The position numbers and the translations under genes are program-made. Below the pieces are notes generated by a model, which saw only the letters and a program-made list of their open reading frames with translations, was not told where the DNA came from and made no database searches. Source: Desulfobacteraceae bacterium (GTDB taxonomy: Bacteria; Desulfobacterota; Desulfobacteria; Desulfobacterales; Desulfosalsimonadaceae). From it: a stretch of DNA of 63,863 nucleotides. The DNA lies in assembly GCA_003599885.1 (NCBI GenBank), contig QZKW01000028.1, positions 1 through 63,863 on the forward strand, read 5' to 3'. Positions 43,845 through 52,316 of the stretch are shown here, in pieces (position 1 is the stretch's first letter; the number at the start of each line of letters is the position of its first letter).

Positions 43845-46800
43845 CTAAACGGCTGTATGTGGCAGACCCCGTTTTTTCCATAGAAGATAGATCACGGGAT
43901 AGATGAGCAGTTCCATCAGGACTGAAGAAACCACGCCGCCCACCATCGGGGCGGCAATCCGCTTCATGACGTCGGCGCCGGCGCCGTGGCTCCACATGAT
44001 GGGCAGCAGACCGGCAATGATGACCGAAGCCGTCATGATCTTCGGGCGCACCCGCTGGACCGCGCCATGATGGATGGCGTTTTTCAGATCGGCAAGGCTG
44101 TTCATGAGCCCTTTTTTCTTTAGCTCATCATACGCCACGTCCAGGTAGAGAAGCATCACCACCCCGGTTTCCGCATCGAGCCCGGCCAGGGCGATAATCC
44201 CCACCCAGACCGCGATGCTCAGGTTGTACCCCAGAATGTAGATAAACCAGAATGCGCCGATGAGCGAAAACGGCACGGCCAGAAAGACAATTCCAACCTT
44301 TATGAAGGATCGGGTGTTGAGGTAAATAATGATAAAGATAATGAACAGGGTCATGGGAATAACCAGCATCAGCCGTTTCTCCGCACGGGCCATGTATTCG
44401 TACTGGCCGCTCCAGATAATATTATATCCCTGTGGCAGTTTGACGGCCTCCGCCACGGCCTTTTTTGCCTGGCGTACATAAGTGCCCACATCGATATCCT
44501 TTATATCCACATAAACCCATGCGTTTGGCCGGGAACCTTCGGTCCGGATCACCATCGGCCCTTTTCGGGTCGTAATGGTGGCAAGCTGTTCCATGGGGAT
44601 GTGCTGACCCGCTGGGGTGGGCACCAATACGCGTTTTAAAGCGTCTATATTGTCCCGAAGCTCACGACTGTAGCGCAGATTCACCGGATATCGTTCCAGG
44701 CCTTCCACAGTAGATGTGATCGTCATGCCACCTATGGCAATCTGGATCACTTTCTGGACATCCCCGACGGTCAGGCCATATCGCGCCGCGGCCCGGCGGT
44801 TGATATCAAAATCAAGGTAATTTCCCCCGACCGTCCGTTCGGCAAAGGCCGAAAGAGTTCCCGGCACCTTGCGAATCACGGCTTCCACTTCTTTGCCCAA
44901 TCCTTCAAGGACGGTTAATTCGGGACCGGAAATTTTAACGCCCACCGGCGTTTTGATGCCTGTGCTGAGCATGTCTGTCCGTGTTTTGATGGGCATGGTC
45001 CAGGCGTTGGTCAGACCGGGAAACTGAATGGACTGATTCAGTTCATCAATCAGCTTGTCCACGGTCATGCCATTCCGCCACTGGTCTTCCGGTTTAAGCA
45101 TGATGGTTGTTTCCATCATATCCAGGCCCGCAGGGTCTGTTGCGGTTTCAGCGCGGCCGACCTTGCCGAATACATGATGCACTTCCGGAAATTGCCGGAT
45201 GATTTTGTCGGTCTGCTGCAGGAGTTCGCGGGCTTTGGTGATGGATATGCCGGGCAGGGTTGTGGGCATGTACAGCAAATCACCTTCGTAGAGCGGCGGC
45301 ATAAACTCGGACCCGATCCGGCTGAAGGGAATCCAGGTGCCCGCCAGCATGACCAGTAGAAAAAGGATCATCAGTTTGGGGAATCTCAGCACAAAATTCG
45401 CCACCGGATGATACACAGCGATCAGTAGCCGGTTTAACGGATTTTTCGCTTCCGGCAGGATTTTGCCCCTCACCCAATACCCCATGAGAACCGGCACGAT
45501 GGTCACTGAAAGAATGGCCGCAGCCGCCATGGAATAGGTTTTGGTAAATGCCAGGGGTTTAAACAGACGGCCTTCCTGGCCCTCCAGGGTAAATACCGGG
45601 ATGAAGGACACCGTGATGACCAGCAATGAGTAAAACAGGGCCGGCCCCACCTCTTTTGAGGATTCCAGAATCAGTTCCCAGTGGTCCCGGCGCTGGTCAG
45701 GGGGCTTTTCATTTTCATGCTCAATATGCTTGTGGGCGTTTTCAATCATGATAATGGCCGCGTCCACCATCGCGCCGATGGCAATGGCAATCCCGCTCAG
45801 GGACATAATGTTGGCATTGATCCCCTGAGCTTTCATGATGATAAATGAAATCAGGATGGCCGTGGGCAAGGTGAATACGGCTACCATGGCGCTTCTGAAA
45901 TGAAGGAGAAAAAGAATGCAAACCAGTGCCACAATGAGGATTTCTTCGATGAGCTTGATTTTTAATGTATCGATGGCCCGGAGAATCAGCCCCGACCGGT
46001 CGTATGCGGTTTCAATCTTGACATCATCGGGAATCCCCCCTTTGAGTTCGTCGAGTTTGTCCTTGACCTTGCGGATGACCTCAAGCGCGTTCTGTCCGTA
46101 TCGCATAACGACAATGCCGCCCACAACCTCACCCTCTCCGTTGCTTTCGGCAATGCCCCGCCGCATGAGCGGCCCGATGCCTACGTCTGCGATGTCTCCA
46201 AGGTAAACCGGCGTTCCGCGTTTTGGATTCACCATGATCGGAATGCTCTTGATGTCGTCAATGGATTTGATGTATCCGAGCCCCCGGACCATGAACTCCA
46301 TTTCGCCCATTTCAATGATCTCTCCGCCCACATCATTGTTGGATTTCGCAATGGCCATTTCCACCATGCTGATGGAAATATCATACGCCATCAGCTTGAT
46401 GGGATCGATGGTGATCTGGTACTCTTTGACGAATCCGCCGATACTGGCGACTTCGGCCACCCCTTCCACGGCCGTGAGTCCGTACTTCAGATACCAGTCC
46501 TGAATCGAGCGCAATTCCTGCAACGACCGTTTATCGGATGAAAGGGTGTATTCAAAAACCCAGCCGACGCCAGTTGCATCCGGTCCAAGGGTGGGCGTCA
46601 CATTGGCGGGCAGGCGTTTTGCGGCGTAATTCAGATATTCCAGAACCCGGCTGCGGGCCCAGTAAATATCGGTGCCGTCTTCAAAAATGACATACACCAG
46701 CGAATATCCGAAAAAGGAGTAGCCCCGGACCACTTTGGCGCTGGGGACGGCCACCATGGCGGTGGTCAGCGGATAGGTCACCTGGTCTTCGATGGTCCTC

Positions 46801-46973
46801 GGCGACTGGCCCGGATATTCCGTGTAGATAATCACCTGCACGTCGCTTAAATCGGGAATGGCGTCAATCGGGATATTTAAAAGGGAGTAAAGTCCGCAGC
46901 CGATGAGGAACACGGTCGCCAGGATAACGAGAAATTTATTTTCAATGGACGCTTCAATGATTTTTTTTAGCAT
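43845..46973 (-). CDS. cusA: CusA/CzcA-type heavy-metal RND efflux pump
   Basis: The 1042-residue inner-membrane pump belongs to the HME-RND family and exports metal ions by proton antiport across the envelope. Typical parts are the start LKKIIEASIENKFLV, IDAIPDLSDVQVIIYTEYPGQSPR in loop 1, AIAIGAMVDAAIIMIENAHKH in the middle membrane helices (with the Asp of the proton relay) and ATDPAGLDMMETTIML near the porter domain. The set of 12 membrane helices is complete. It is the last gene of a cusCBA-type operon running from 49914. The metal is probably copper or silver rather than zinc, on the basis of the Met-rich neighbours. Confidence 0.93.
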   Translation of the reverse strand: MLKKIIEASIENKFLVILATVFLIGCGLYSLLNIPIDAIPDLSDVQVIIYTEYPGQSPRTIEDQVTYPLTTAMVAVPSAKVVRGYSFFGYSLVYVIFEDGTDIYWARSRVLEYLNYAAKRLPANVTPTLGPDATGVGWVFEYTLSSDKRSLQELRSIQDWYLKYGLTAVEGVAEVASIGGFVKEYQITIDPIKLMAYDISISMVEMAIAKSNNDVGGEIIEMGEMEFMVRGLGYIKSIDDIKSIPIMVNPKRGTPVYLGDIADVGIGPLMRRGIAESNGEGEVVGGIVVMRYGQNALEVIRKVKDKLDELKGGIPDDVKIETAYDRSGLILRAIDTLKIKLIEEILIVALVCILFLLHFRSAMVAVFTLPTAILISFIIMKAQGINANIMSLSGIAIAIGAMVDAAIIMIENAHKHIEHENEKPPDQRRDHWELILESSKEVGPALFYSLLVITVSFIPVFTLEGQEGRLFKPLAFTKTYSMAAAAILSVTIVPVLMGYWVRGKILPEAKNPLNRLLIAVYHPVANFVLRFPKLMILFLLVMLAGTWIPFSRIGSEFMPPLYEGDLLYMPTTLPGISITKARELLQQTDKIIRQFPEVHHVFGKVGRAETATDPAGLDMMETTIMLKPEDQWRNGMTVDKLIDELNQSIQFPGLTNAWTMPIKTRTDMLSTGIKTPVGVKISGPELTVLEGLGKEVEAVIRKVPGTLSAFAERTVGGNYLDFDINRRAAARYGLTVGDVQKVIQIAIGGMTITSTVEGLERYPVNLRYSRELRDNIDALKRVLVPTPAGQHIPMEQLATITTRKGPMVIRTEGSRPNAWVYVDIKDIDVGTYVRQAKKAVAEAVKLPQGYNIIWSGQYEYMARAEKRLMLVIPMTLFIIFIIIYLNTRSFIKVGIVFLAVPFSLIGAFWFIYILGYNLSIAVWVGIIALAGLDAETGVVMLLYLDVAYDELKKKGLMNSLADLKNAIHHGAVQRVRPKIMTASVIIAGLLPIMWSHGAGADVMKRIAAPMVGGVVSSVLMELLIYPVIYLLWKKRGLPHTAV

Positions 46974-47008
46974 GGCAGGTTGTCCTGAATGCGTATAATG
47001 GATGTTGG

Positions 47009-48553
47009 TTACATCTTTTTCATGTCATGATTTTCCGGTATTTTTTCCATCTTCATGCCATCCATTGTAGTGTCTGGTTTAGGGTTTGGCTGAGGCTGTT
47101 TTTTTGCGGGCTCCTGATCAAAGTCCTTAAAAAAATCATCCATTTGTTTTTGGTTCATCCCCGGCGGATTCCCGGAACCCGCCGGACCCGCTTTTTCAGG
47201 CGGGGTCATTTGCGTAATAGCTGCCTTGAGATTGCTTTCGGAATCAATCAAAAACTGGGCGGATGTGACGACTTTTTCGCCTTCACGGATGCCCTCTATA
47301 ATCTGCACATACCCGTCGGCGGACGCACCTAAGCGGACATCTCTGGGTTCAAAATAGCCGCCGCCCAGGGGGATGATGGCCAGGTTTCTCTCACCGGACC
47401 GGATAATCGCCTGCTCCGGAATCGCCACAGCGTCAATGGAAACCAGCGAGACAATTTTTACCGTGGCGAACATTCCCGGCTTTAAAGCAAATTCCGGGGT
47501 GTTGCGGACAGCGATGCGCACCTTTGCGGTCCGGGTTTCGGTATTGAGATAGGGGTATATATAGGTAACGGTTCCCTGAAAAAGAGTTCCCGGCAGATAG
47601 GACAGTTCCAGATCCGCCTGCTGCCCCGGCCGGATCCAGCCCAATTCAAACTGGTAGATGTCCGCCGTCACCCAGACCGTCGAGAGATCGGCGATTTTGT
47701 ATAGTGTCATGCCGGCCATTGTCTGCTGGCCGTCCACCACCATCTTATCGGTGACAATGCCATCAGCGGGCGAATAAAGGGTAACCGCTCGCGTGGGGGT
47801 GCCTCTTTGCTCCAGAGCAGCAATTTCCTTATCGGTAATGTCCCAGTATTTAAGGCGCCGGCGGGTGCTCTGCACCAGCTCGTCCGCCTCCCGCCGGGCC
47901 GCATCAATATTGCTTGCCTGCATTCTCCCGCGATAACGCAATGCCTGAAGGTATTCTCCCTGAGTGCTGACCAGATCCGGGCTGTAAATATCCAGGAGCG
48001 GGTCGCCTTTTTTGACAATCTGGCCGGTATAGTCAACGTGGAGTTTTTCAACCCAACCCATGAACTTGGTATTGATGTTGTACAGTTTTGTCTCGTCAAA
48101 TTCAACGATACCGGAGGTGCGGATGGTTTTGGTGAGTTTCCGCCGGGTGATTTCTTCAGTGGTGACGCCGATATTCTGAATGGTGGCCGGGTTAATATGA
48201 ATCCCCTTGATATCGCTGTCATTTTCATACACCGGAACCAGGTCCATTCCGCAGTCCGGTGCGATGCCGGGCTTATCAGACGTGAACCAGGGATGCATGG
48301 GGTCCTGATAATAAGCGATTTTTCGCTGGCCGGGACTTTTATCCCCTTCGGCATACACCGGCACATAATCCCTCCCGTCGGGGGCCTTTTTCGGAACCGG
48401 CGATGTCATCTGTGGATTCATCGGATCCCGGTAAAACTCGACTTTTCGGGCCTGTTCTTCCGGCATCTGTCCAATGCCTTTGTTAAACAGCATCCAACCG
48501 GCGCCAAGTCCCAGCATTGCGAAGATGACCGCTGTTATTAGTATTTTTTTCAT
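47009..48553 (-). CDS. cusB: Periplasmic adaptor with N-terminal heavy-metal-binding domain (CusB-like)
   Basis: The 514-residue membrane-fusion protein links the pump and outer membrane channel. After the N-terminal membrane segment come two metal-binding-like modules (YRDPMNPQMTSPVP... and YYQDPMHPWFTSDKPGIAP, the second with DCGMDLVPVYE; the first has DGRDYVPVY instead and has lost the CGM signature). HlyD-type barrel, hairpin and beta-barrel segments follow. It ends in a Met/Gln-rich tail with MKMEKIPENHDMKKM. Its stop is 35 bp upstream of cusA and cusC precedes it by 77 bp. Confidence 0.93.
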   Translation of the reverse strand: MKKILITAVIFAMLGLGAGWMLFNKGIGQMPEEQARKVEFYRDPMNPQMTSPVPKKAPDGRDYVPVYAEGDKSPGQRKIAYYQDPMHPWFTSDKPGIAPDCGMDLVPVYENDSDIKGIHINPATIQNIGVTTEEITRRKLTKTIRTSGIVEFDETKLYNINTKFMGWVEKLHVDYTGQIVKKGDPLLDIYSPDLVSTQGEYLQALRYRGRMQASNIDAARREADELVQSTRRRLKYWDITDKEIAALEQRGTPTRAVTLYSPADGIVTDKMVVDGQQTMAGMTLYKIADLSTVWVTADIYQFELGWIRPGQQADLELSYLPGTLFQGTVTYIYPYLNTETRTAKVRIAVRNTPEFALKPGMFATVKIVSLVSIDAVAIPEQAIIRSGERNLAIIPLGGGYFEPRDVRLGASADGYVQIIEGIREGEKVVTSAQFLIDSESNLKAAITQMTPPEKAGPAGSGNPPGMNQKQMDDFFKDFDQEPAKKQPQPNPKPDTTMDGMKMEKIPENHDMKKM

Positions 48554-48630
48554 AGCCCATCTCCATATTGTAACCGTCCGTGTTCACTGATTGAACCGCA
48601 TCGGTATGATTTTATTGTTTATTCAATCGA

Positions 48631-49914
48631 TTATTGAGAGCGCAGGGCGATTTCCTCCATATCCAGGCCCACCGCCTGCTCCAGTTCAGCCTGGCTTTCC
48701 ATGTATTTCATGGCCGCCATATGATAATTGAGCCTTGCCATCCAAAGCATCCGATACGCATCAATCAGTGAAAAAAAATCCATATTGCCGGTCTGGTATG
48801 CCGCCATGGTCGACTGGAGGGTTTGCTCCGCCTGGGGAATCAATGTGTTTTTATATAAGGACACAACATTCTGGTTTGATTGAACATTGACGAGGGCATC
48901 CTGAATTTGAAAAAACATCATGTTTTCCATGGCACGATAATCCTGCTCGGCTTTTCGAAGAGTCTGTTCTTTTTCATCGACTTTTCCTTTGAATTTTCCG
49001 CCTGACCAGAAGGCCAAAGGAACATTGACGCTGGCCATGGTGGACCAGTAGTCCTTGGATGTGCTCCGCATGTCCTTATACATGACACGGAGCATGATGT
49101 CCGGATAGTACTCAAGCTGGGCTGCCGACAAATCCGCTTGGGTCATGTTGATGTTCTCGCGCATGGATTGCAGTTCAGGACGGGAATCCATTGCCAGTGT
49201 TTTGAGCCCGTCAAAAGTGAGGGGGGGCGGGGACATGACAATGTCCGGAACAACGGGCAGCGACCCGTCCGTTGAGCGGCTAAGAATCGTATTGAGCATG
49301 GCTTCAACGGATCTCTTTTCCTGCTCAAGATTGATGCCTTCGTTGATCAGGATCGACAATTCCGTCTGTGCCCGGAGAATATCGGCCTGCCTGCCGATGC
49401 CCACTTCATACTGGCGCTTGGCAATATTGGTGAATTCATGCATTAAATCCTGGTTTTCCAAATTAATCCGGATCTTTTGCTGGACCAGATATAAATTGTA
49501 ATAGGCTTTTTTCAGGTCACGGATGATTTTCTTTTCAAGCGCGTGGTATTTCTGTTCTGTCATGGCCGAGCCGCTTTCCGCAGACTGGCTCATGGCAGCG
49601 CGTTTACCGGGAAACGGGAACATTTGCTGGACAAAATAATCCATTTCCATCCATCTGCCGGCCGGATCGGGAAACGAATCAATGGGCGTCTGAAAAAATT
49701 CCACACCGATTTGCGGTGGGTCCCATGCCCTTGCCTGAGGGATCTGTGCTCTGGCTGCCGCAATTTCATGATGCGCGGCTTTGAGGTCCGGATTGTTTTG
49801 AATGACTTCTGCAATGAGATCGTTCAGCTTAAGCAGCTCTTCCCCCCGGACCGATCCAAACGGGATGACAACGCATGCGCAACAGACCATTAATAGTATT
49901 TTTTTTGAGTTCAT
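48631..49914 (-). CDS. cusC: TolC-family outer-membrane channel (CusC-like)
   Basis: The 427-residue product has a signal peptide and the TolC pattern of alternating coiled-coil hairpins (NNPDLKAAHHEIAAARAQIPQARAW near the N-terminus, SRPELQSMRENINMTQADLSAAQLEYYPDI in the second half). It forms a trimeric channel that exits through the outer membrane. It is the first gene of the cusCBA operon, preceded by a divergent region with a plausible sigma-54 box. A predicted lipid anchor is not obvious. Confidence 0.9.
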   Translation of the reverse strand: MNSKKILLMVCCACVVIPFGSVRGEELLKLNDLIAEVIQNNPDLKAAHHEIAAARAQIPQARAWDPPQIGVEFFQTPIDSFPDPAGRWMEMDYFVQQMFPFPGKRAAMSQSAESGSAMTEQKYHALEKKIIRDLKKAYYNLYLVQQKIRINLENQDLMHEFTNIAKRQYEVGIGRQADILRAQTELSILINEGINLEQEKRSVEAMLNTILSRSTDGSLPVVPDIVMSPPPLTFDGLKTLAMDSRPELQSMRENINMTQADLSAAQLEYYPDIMLRVMYKDMRSTSKDYWSTMASVNVPLAFWSGGKFKGKVDEKEQTLRKAEQDYRAMENMMFFQIQDALVNVQSNQNVVSLYKNTLIPQAEQTLQSTMAAYQTGNMDFFSLIDAYRMLWMARLNYHMAAMKYMESQAELEQAVGLDMEEIALRSQ

Positions 49915-49971
49915 GTCATGCCATCTCCGTTTGTTTATATTTAACGATTGGCAACTTCCGGTAAAAATACC

Positions 49972-49986
49972 GCAGGCGGAAGGCCA
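49972..49986 (-). promoter_or_regulatory. Possible sigma-54 promoter of the cus operon
   Basis: On the minus strand the sequence reads TGGCCTTCCGCCTGC with GG-10-GC spacing. It lies about 60 bp before the cusC start. The match is weaker than the two sites at 42.8 and 43.7 kb, so it is only a candidate. Confidence 0.4.
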
Positions 49987-50178
49987 TCACTTTTTAAGGA
50001 GCTGTCAAACAATTATTGCAAAAGCTGTGCCGGTAAAAAGAATTAATGCTAACGGGGCGCGCGACTTATGTTTCGATAGAGGGCTTGTAATATTTGATTT
50101 TAATAAATATATTAGAGTAGTTTGAAAATAAATCAAAGCGTTATTTTTTAATTAAACACCCCAAAAAGGAGATTCACC

Positions 50179-50655
50179 ATGAAAAAATCCATTCTTTTTA
50201 TTTTTATGGCAGGTTTCTTTTTTCTCGGTTTAACAGTCGTTGCTGCCGAAGAGATGAACCCTCAAGGCATGCAGATGGAGCATAACGCCCCCATGGGGAA
50301 GCTCATCCATGAAACCGATGCAGAGTCCTACGGATATCATCTTTCTTACCGTTTGATTGATTTGCAGGCACAAATGAAAGATATGCCCGGAATGCAGCGC
50401 AATATGCAGGGAAAGGGGACCTATCACCTGATGCTCACCATTACGGATTCCACTGGAAAAATGGTTGATTCCGCGCAGGTGGGATATCTGGTAGTTAATC
50501 CCGACGGTTCTGAACAAAAGGTCATGACAATGGAAATGAAAGATGGTTACGGCGCAGATATCAATCTGTCAAAATCCGGAGAATACACCATCAAATGCAA
50601 GGCTGCGGCGGGAAACAAGAAAATGATCGATGAATTTAAATATAAGGTTGAATAG
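50179..50655 (+). CDS. Met-rich periplasmic protein
   Basis: The 158-residue product has a signal peptide and an N-terminal stretch rich in Met and His (MNPQGMQMEHNAPMGKLIHE), then KDMPGMQRNMQGKG, and a beta-sandwich-like C-terminal half (YHLMLTITDSTGKMVDSAQVGYL, NLSKSGEYTIKCKAAAGNK). This resembles small YtkA-like or copper-binding periplasmic proteins; the Met clusters suggest Cu(I) or Ag(I) binding. It is divergent from cusC across about 265 bp, where shared regulation is plausible. AAAAAGGAG precedes the ATG. Confidence 0.8.
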   Translation: MKKSILFIFMAGFFFLGLTVVAAEEMNPQGMQMEHNAPMGKLIHETDAESYGYHLSYRLIDLQAQMKDMPGMQRNMQGKGTYHLMLTITDSTGKMVDSAQVGYLVVNPDGSEQKVMTMEMKDGYGADINLSKSGEYTIKCKAAAGNKKMIDEFKYKVE

Positions 50656-50714
50656 ATACCATCTGATTCAAACAATTAAAACAGATCCTCAGATGGATGG
50701 GGTTGTAACTACCG

Positions 50715-52304
50715 TCAATCACTCTTTACCGGCGGAGAGAGCCCCCACTCGTCGTTCCATTGCAAGCCCAAATCCAGCAAATCCTGCCAGAGTGTAATGT
50801 CGGTTTTCTGCTCTTTCGGACCGGCCGCGAATTTTTTTTTGATCCGGATTTTTTCTTTGTCCGCATCCAGAATCAGGCTGTAGGCAATATAATATTTATA
50901 AATATTGCTCACGAAGGTCACGGTTTCGCTGCCCATGCGGCGGGCCGCGACGATTTCGATATTTCCAAACCAGACATTGGGGTCAACATTCATCCGGCCG
51001 GCCTGTTTCCGAAGAGCGGTGATTTTGGCCGGCCCGGCGTTATAGCAGGCCAGGGTGAACAGCATTTTGTTCAAAGGAGTCATGGGCTGGTTTTCAAAAT
51101 ACCGGTCTCTGAGAAATCTTAAGTATTTGACCCCAGCATGAATATTGCTTTCCGCGATGTGGATATCGGCGATACCCACGCAGGCGTCGGCGGCGGTTCC
51201 CGGCAGCAACTGCATCACCCCCACGGCCCCGTCCGGACTTCTTCTGGACTGGTCGATCCGGGATTCCTGAAACGCCAGGGCAGCGATCATCCGCCAGTCA
51301 AAATGGTATTTTTTGGCGTATTTTTTAAAATGGGCCAAGGATCCTTCAAATCTCGAAAAAGCTTCTTTTTCCAATGGGTTGTGTTCAAGCTGGCCGTTTC
51401 CCAGATACCGGTTTTTCAGAAGATTACCCATGAGCGTTCCTTCCTGATGCGTTTTTATAAACGCATTGATCCGGGCTTTCAGCTTCGGGCTGTTTTTCCG
51501 GACCGCCCAGGCAATCTCCCCGTTTTCCCTGAAAGTGATCCGGTCATGAAACGTCAGATTCTTAAACACATTCTTCCATAACATGGCCTTATGGCTGTCG
51601 ATCACTGTCCTGGAGATAATGCCCGCGTTCATCATTTCAAGGATATCTTCGTCTTCAAGAATCTCGTTAATCTTGATAATGTCAACCGGTTCTTTCTTTT
51701 CCTTTTGAAACCGGCGATTAAGCATTTGAAGGCTTTCAAAATAACTGCTGGACCGGCGGACATAAATTCTTTTTCCACAAAGGTCTTCAAGGGCTTGAAT
51801 CGCCGTCGTTTCAGGTGCCGTCACGAGAATTTCGCTGATGCCGGTGTAAAACGGGTCGGAAAAATCCACCTGCCGCTGTCTGCCGGGGGTAATGGTGAGG
51901 TTGCCGATAGCAATATCGCCCCGGCCGGCCAACAGGCCCGGAATCAGGCGGTCCCTTGGCGTTGGAATAATAATCACCTTGATTTTTAACACGTCCCGGT
52001 TTTGGGATTGGTTGATATAGGTTTCAAAGGATTTGAGCAGATCATAGGAAAGGCCGCGCTGGTCCGCGCCGTCCAGATAAAAAAAAGTTTTGCTGTAGGG
52101 AGACAGGGCACGGATCTCGTTGTTGCGGAGCATGCCGTCAAGATCGCCGGACACGGTTTCTTCCGGCGTCGGCAGGCCTTCCGGCTTTATGGGCGGCGGC
52201 TTTTCATGGAGGGAATGGAACAACCGGTTCAATCCGCCAAGAACTGGAAAAAACAGGAGAAACATGAGCACAATGGTCAGTTTTTTCCCTTTTTTGAAGC
52301 GCAA
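50715..52304 (-). CDS. mltF: Membrane-bound lytic murein transglycosylase (MltF-like)
   Basis: The 529-residue protein combines a single N-terminal membrane segment, a periplasmic substrate-binding domain (about 50-290; LAGRGDIAIGNLTITPGRQ) and a C-terminal SLT transglycosylase domain with the catalytic Glu in LAFQESRIDQSRRSPDGAVGVMQLLP near residue 345. It cuts peptidoglycan between MurNAc and GlcNAc in the periplasm. The start is an early ATG, and it converges with the Met-rich gene at 50655 without a strong terminator. It is followed 12 bp away (upstream) by the conserved unknown gene at 52317. Confidence 0.93.
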   Translation of the reverse strand: MRFKKGKKLTIVLMFLLFFPVLGGLNRLFHSLHEKPPPIKPEGLPTPEETVSGDLDGMLRNNEIRALSPYSKTFFYLDGADQRGLSYDLLKSFETYINQSQNRDVLKIKVIIIPTPRDRLIPGLLAGRGDIAIGNLTITPGRQRQVDFSDPFYTGISEILVTAPETTAIQALEDLCGKRIYVRRSSSYFESLQMLNRRFQKEKKEPVDIIKINEILEDEDILEMMNAGIISRTVIDSHKAMLWKNVFKNLTFHDRITFRENGEIAWAVRKNSPKLKARINAFIKTHQEGTLMGNLLKNRYLGNGQLEHNPLEKEAFSRFEGSLAHFKKYAKKYHFDWRMIAALAFQESRIDQSRRSPDGAVGVMQLLPGTAADACVGIADIHIAESNIHAGVKYLRFLRDRYFENQPMTPLNKMLFTLACYNAGPAKITALRKQAGRMNVDPNVWFGNIEIVAARRMGSETVTFVSNIYKYYIAYSLILDADKEKIRIKKKFAAGPKEQKTDITLWQDLLDLGLQWNDEWGLSPPVKSD

Positions 52305-52316
52305 TAAACCCGTCTC

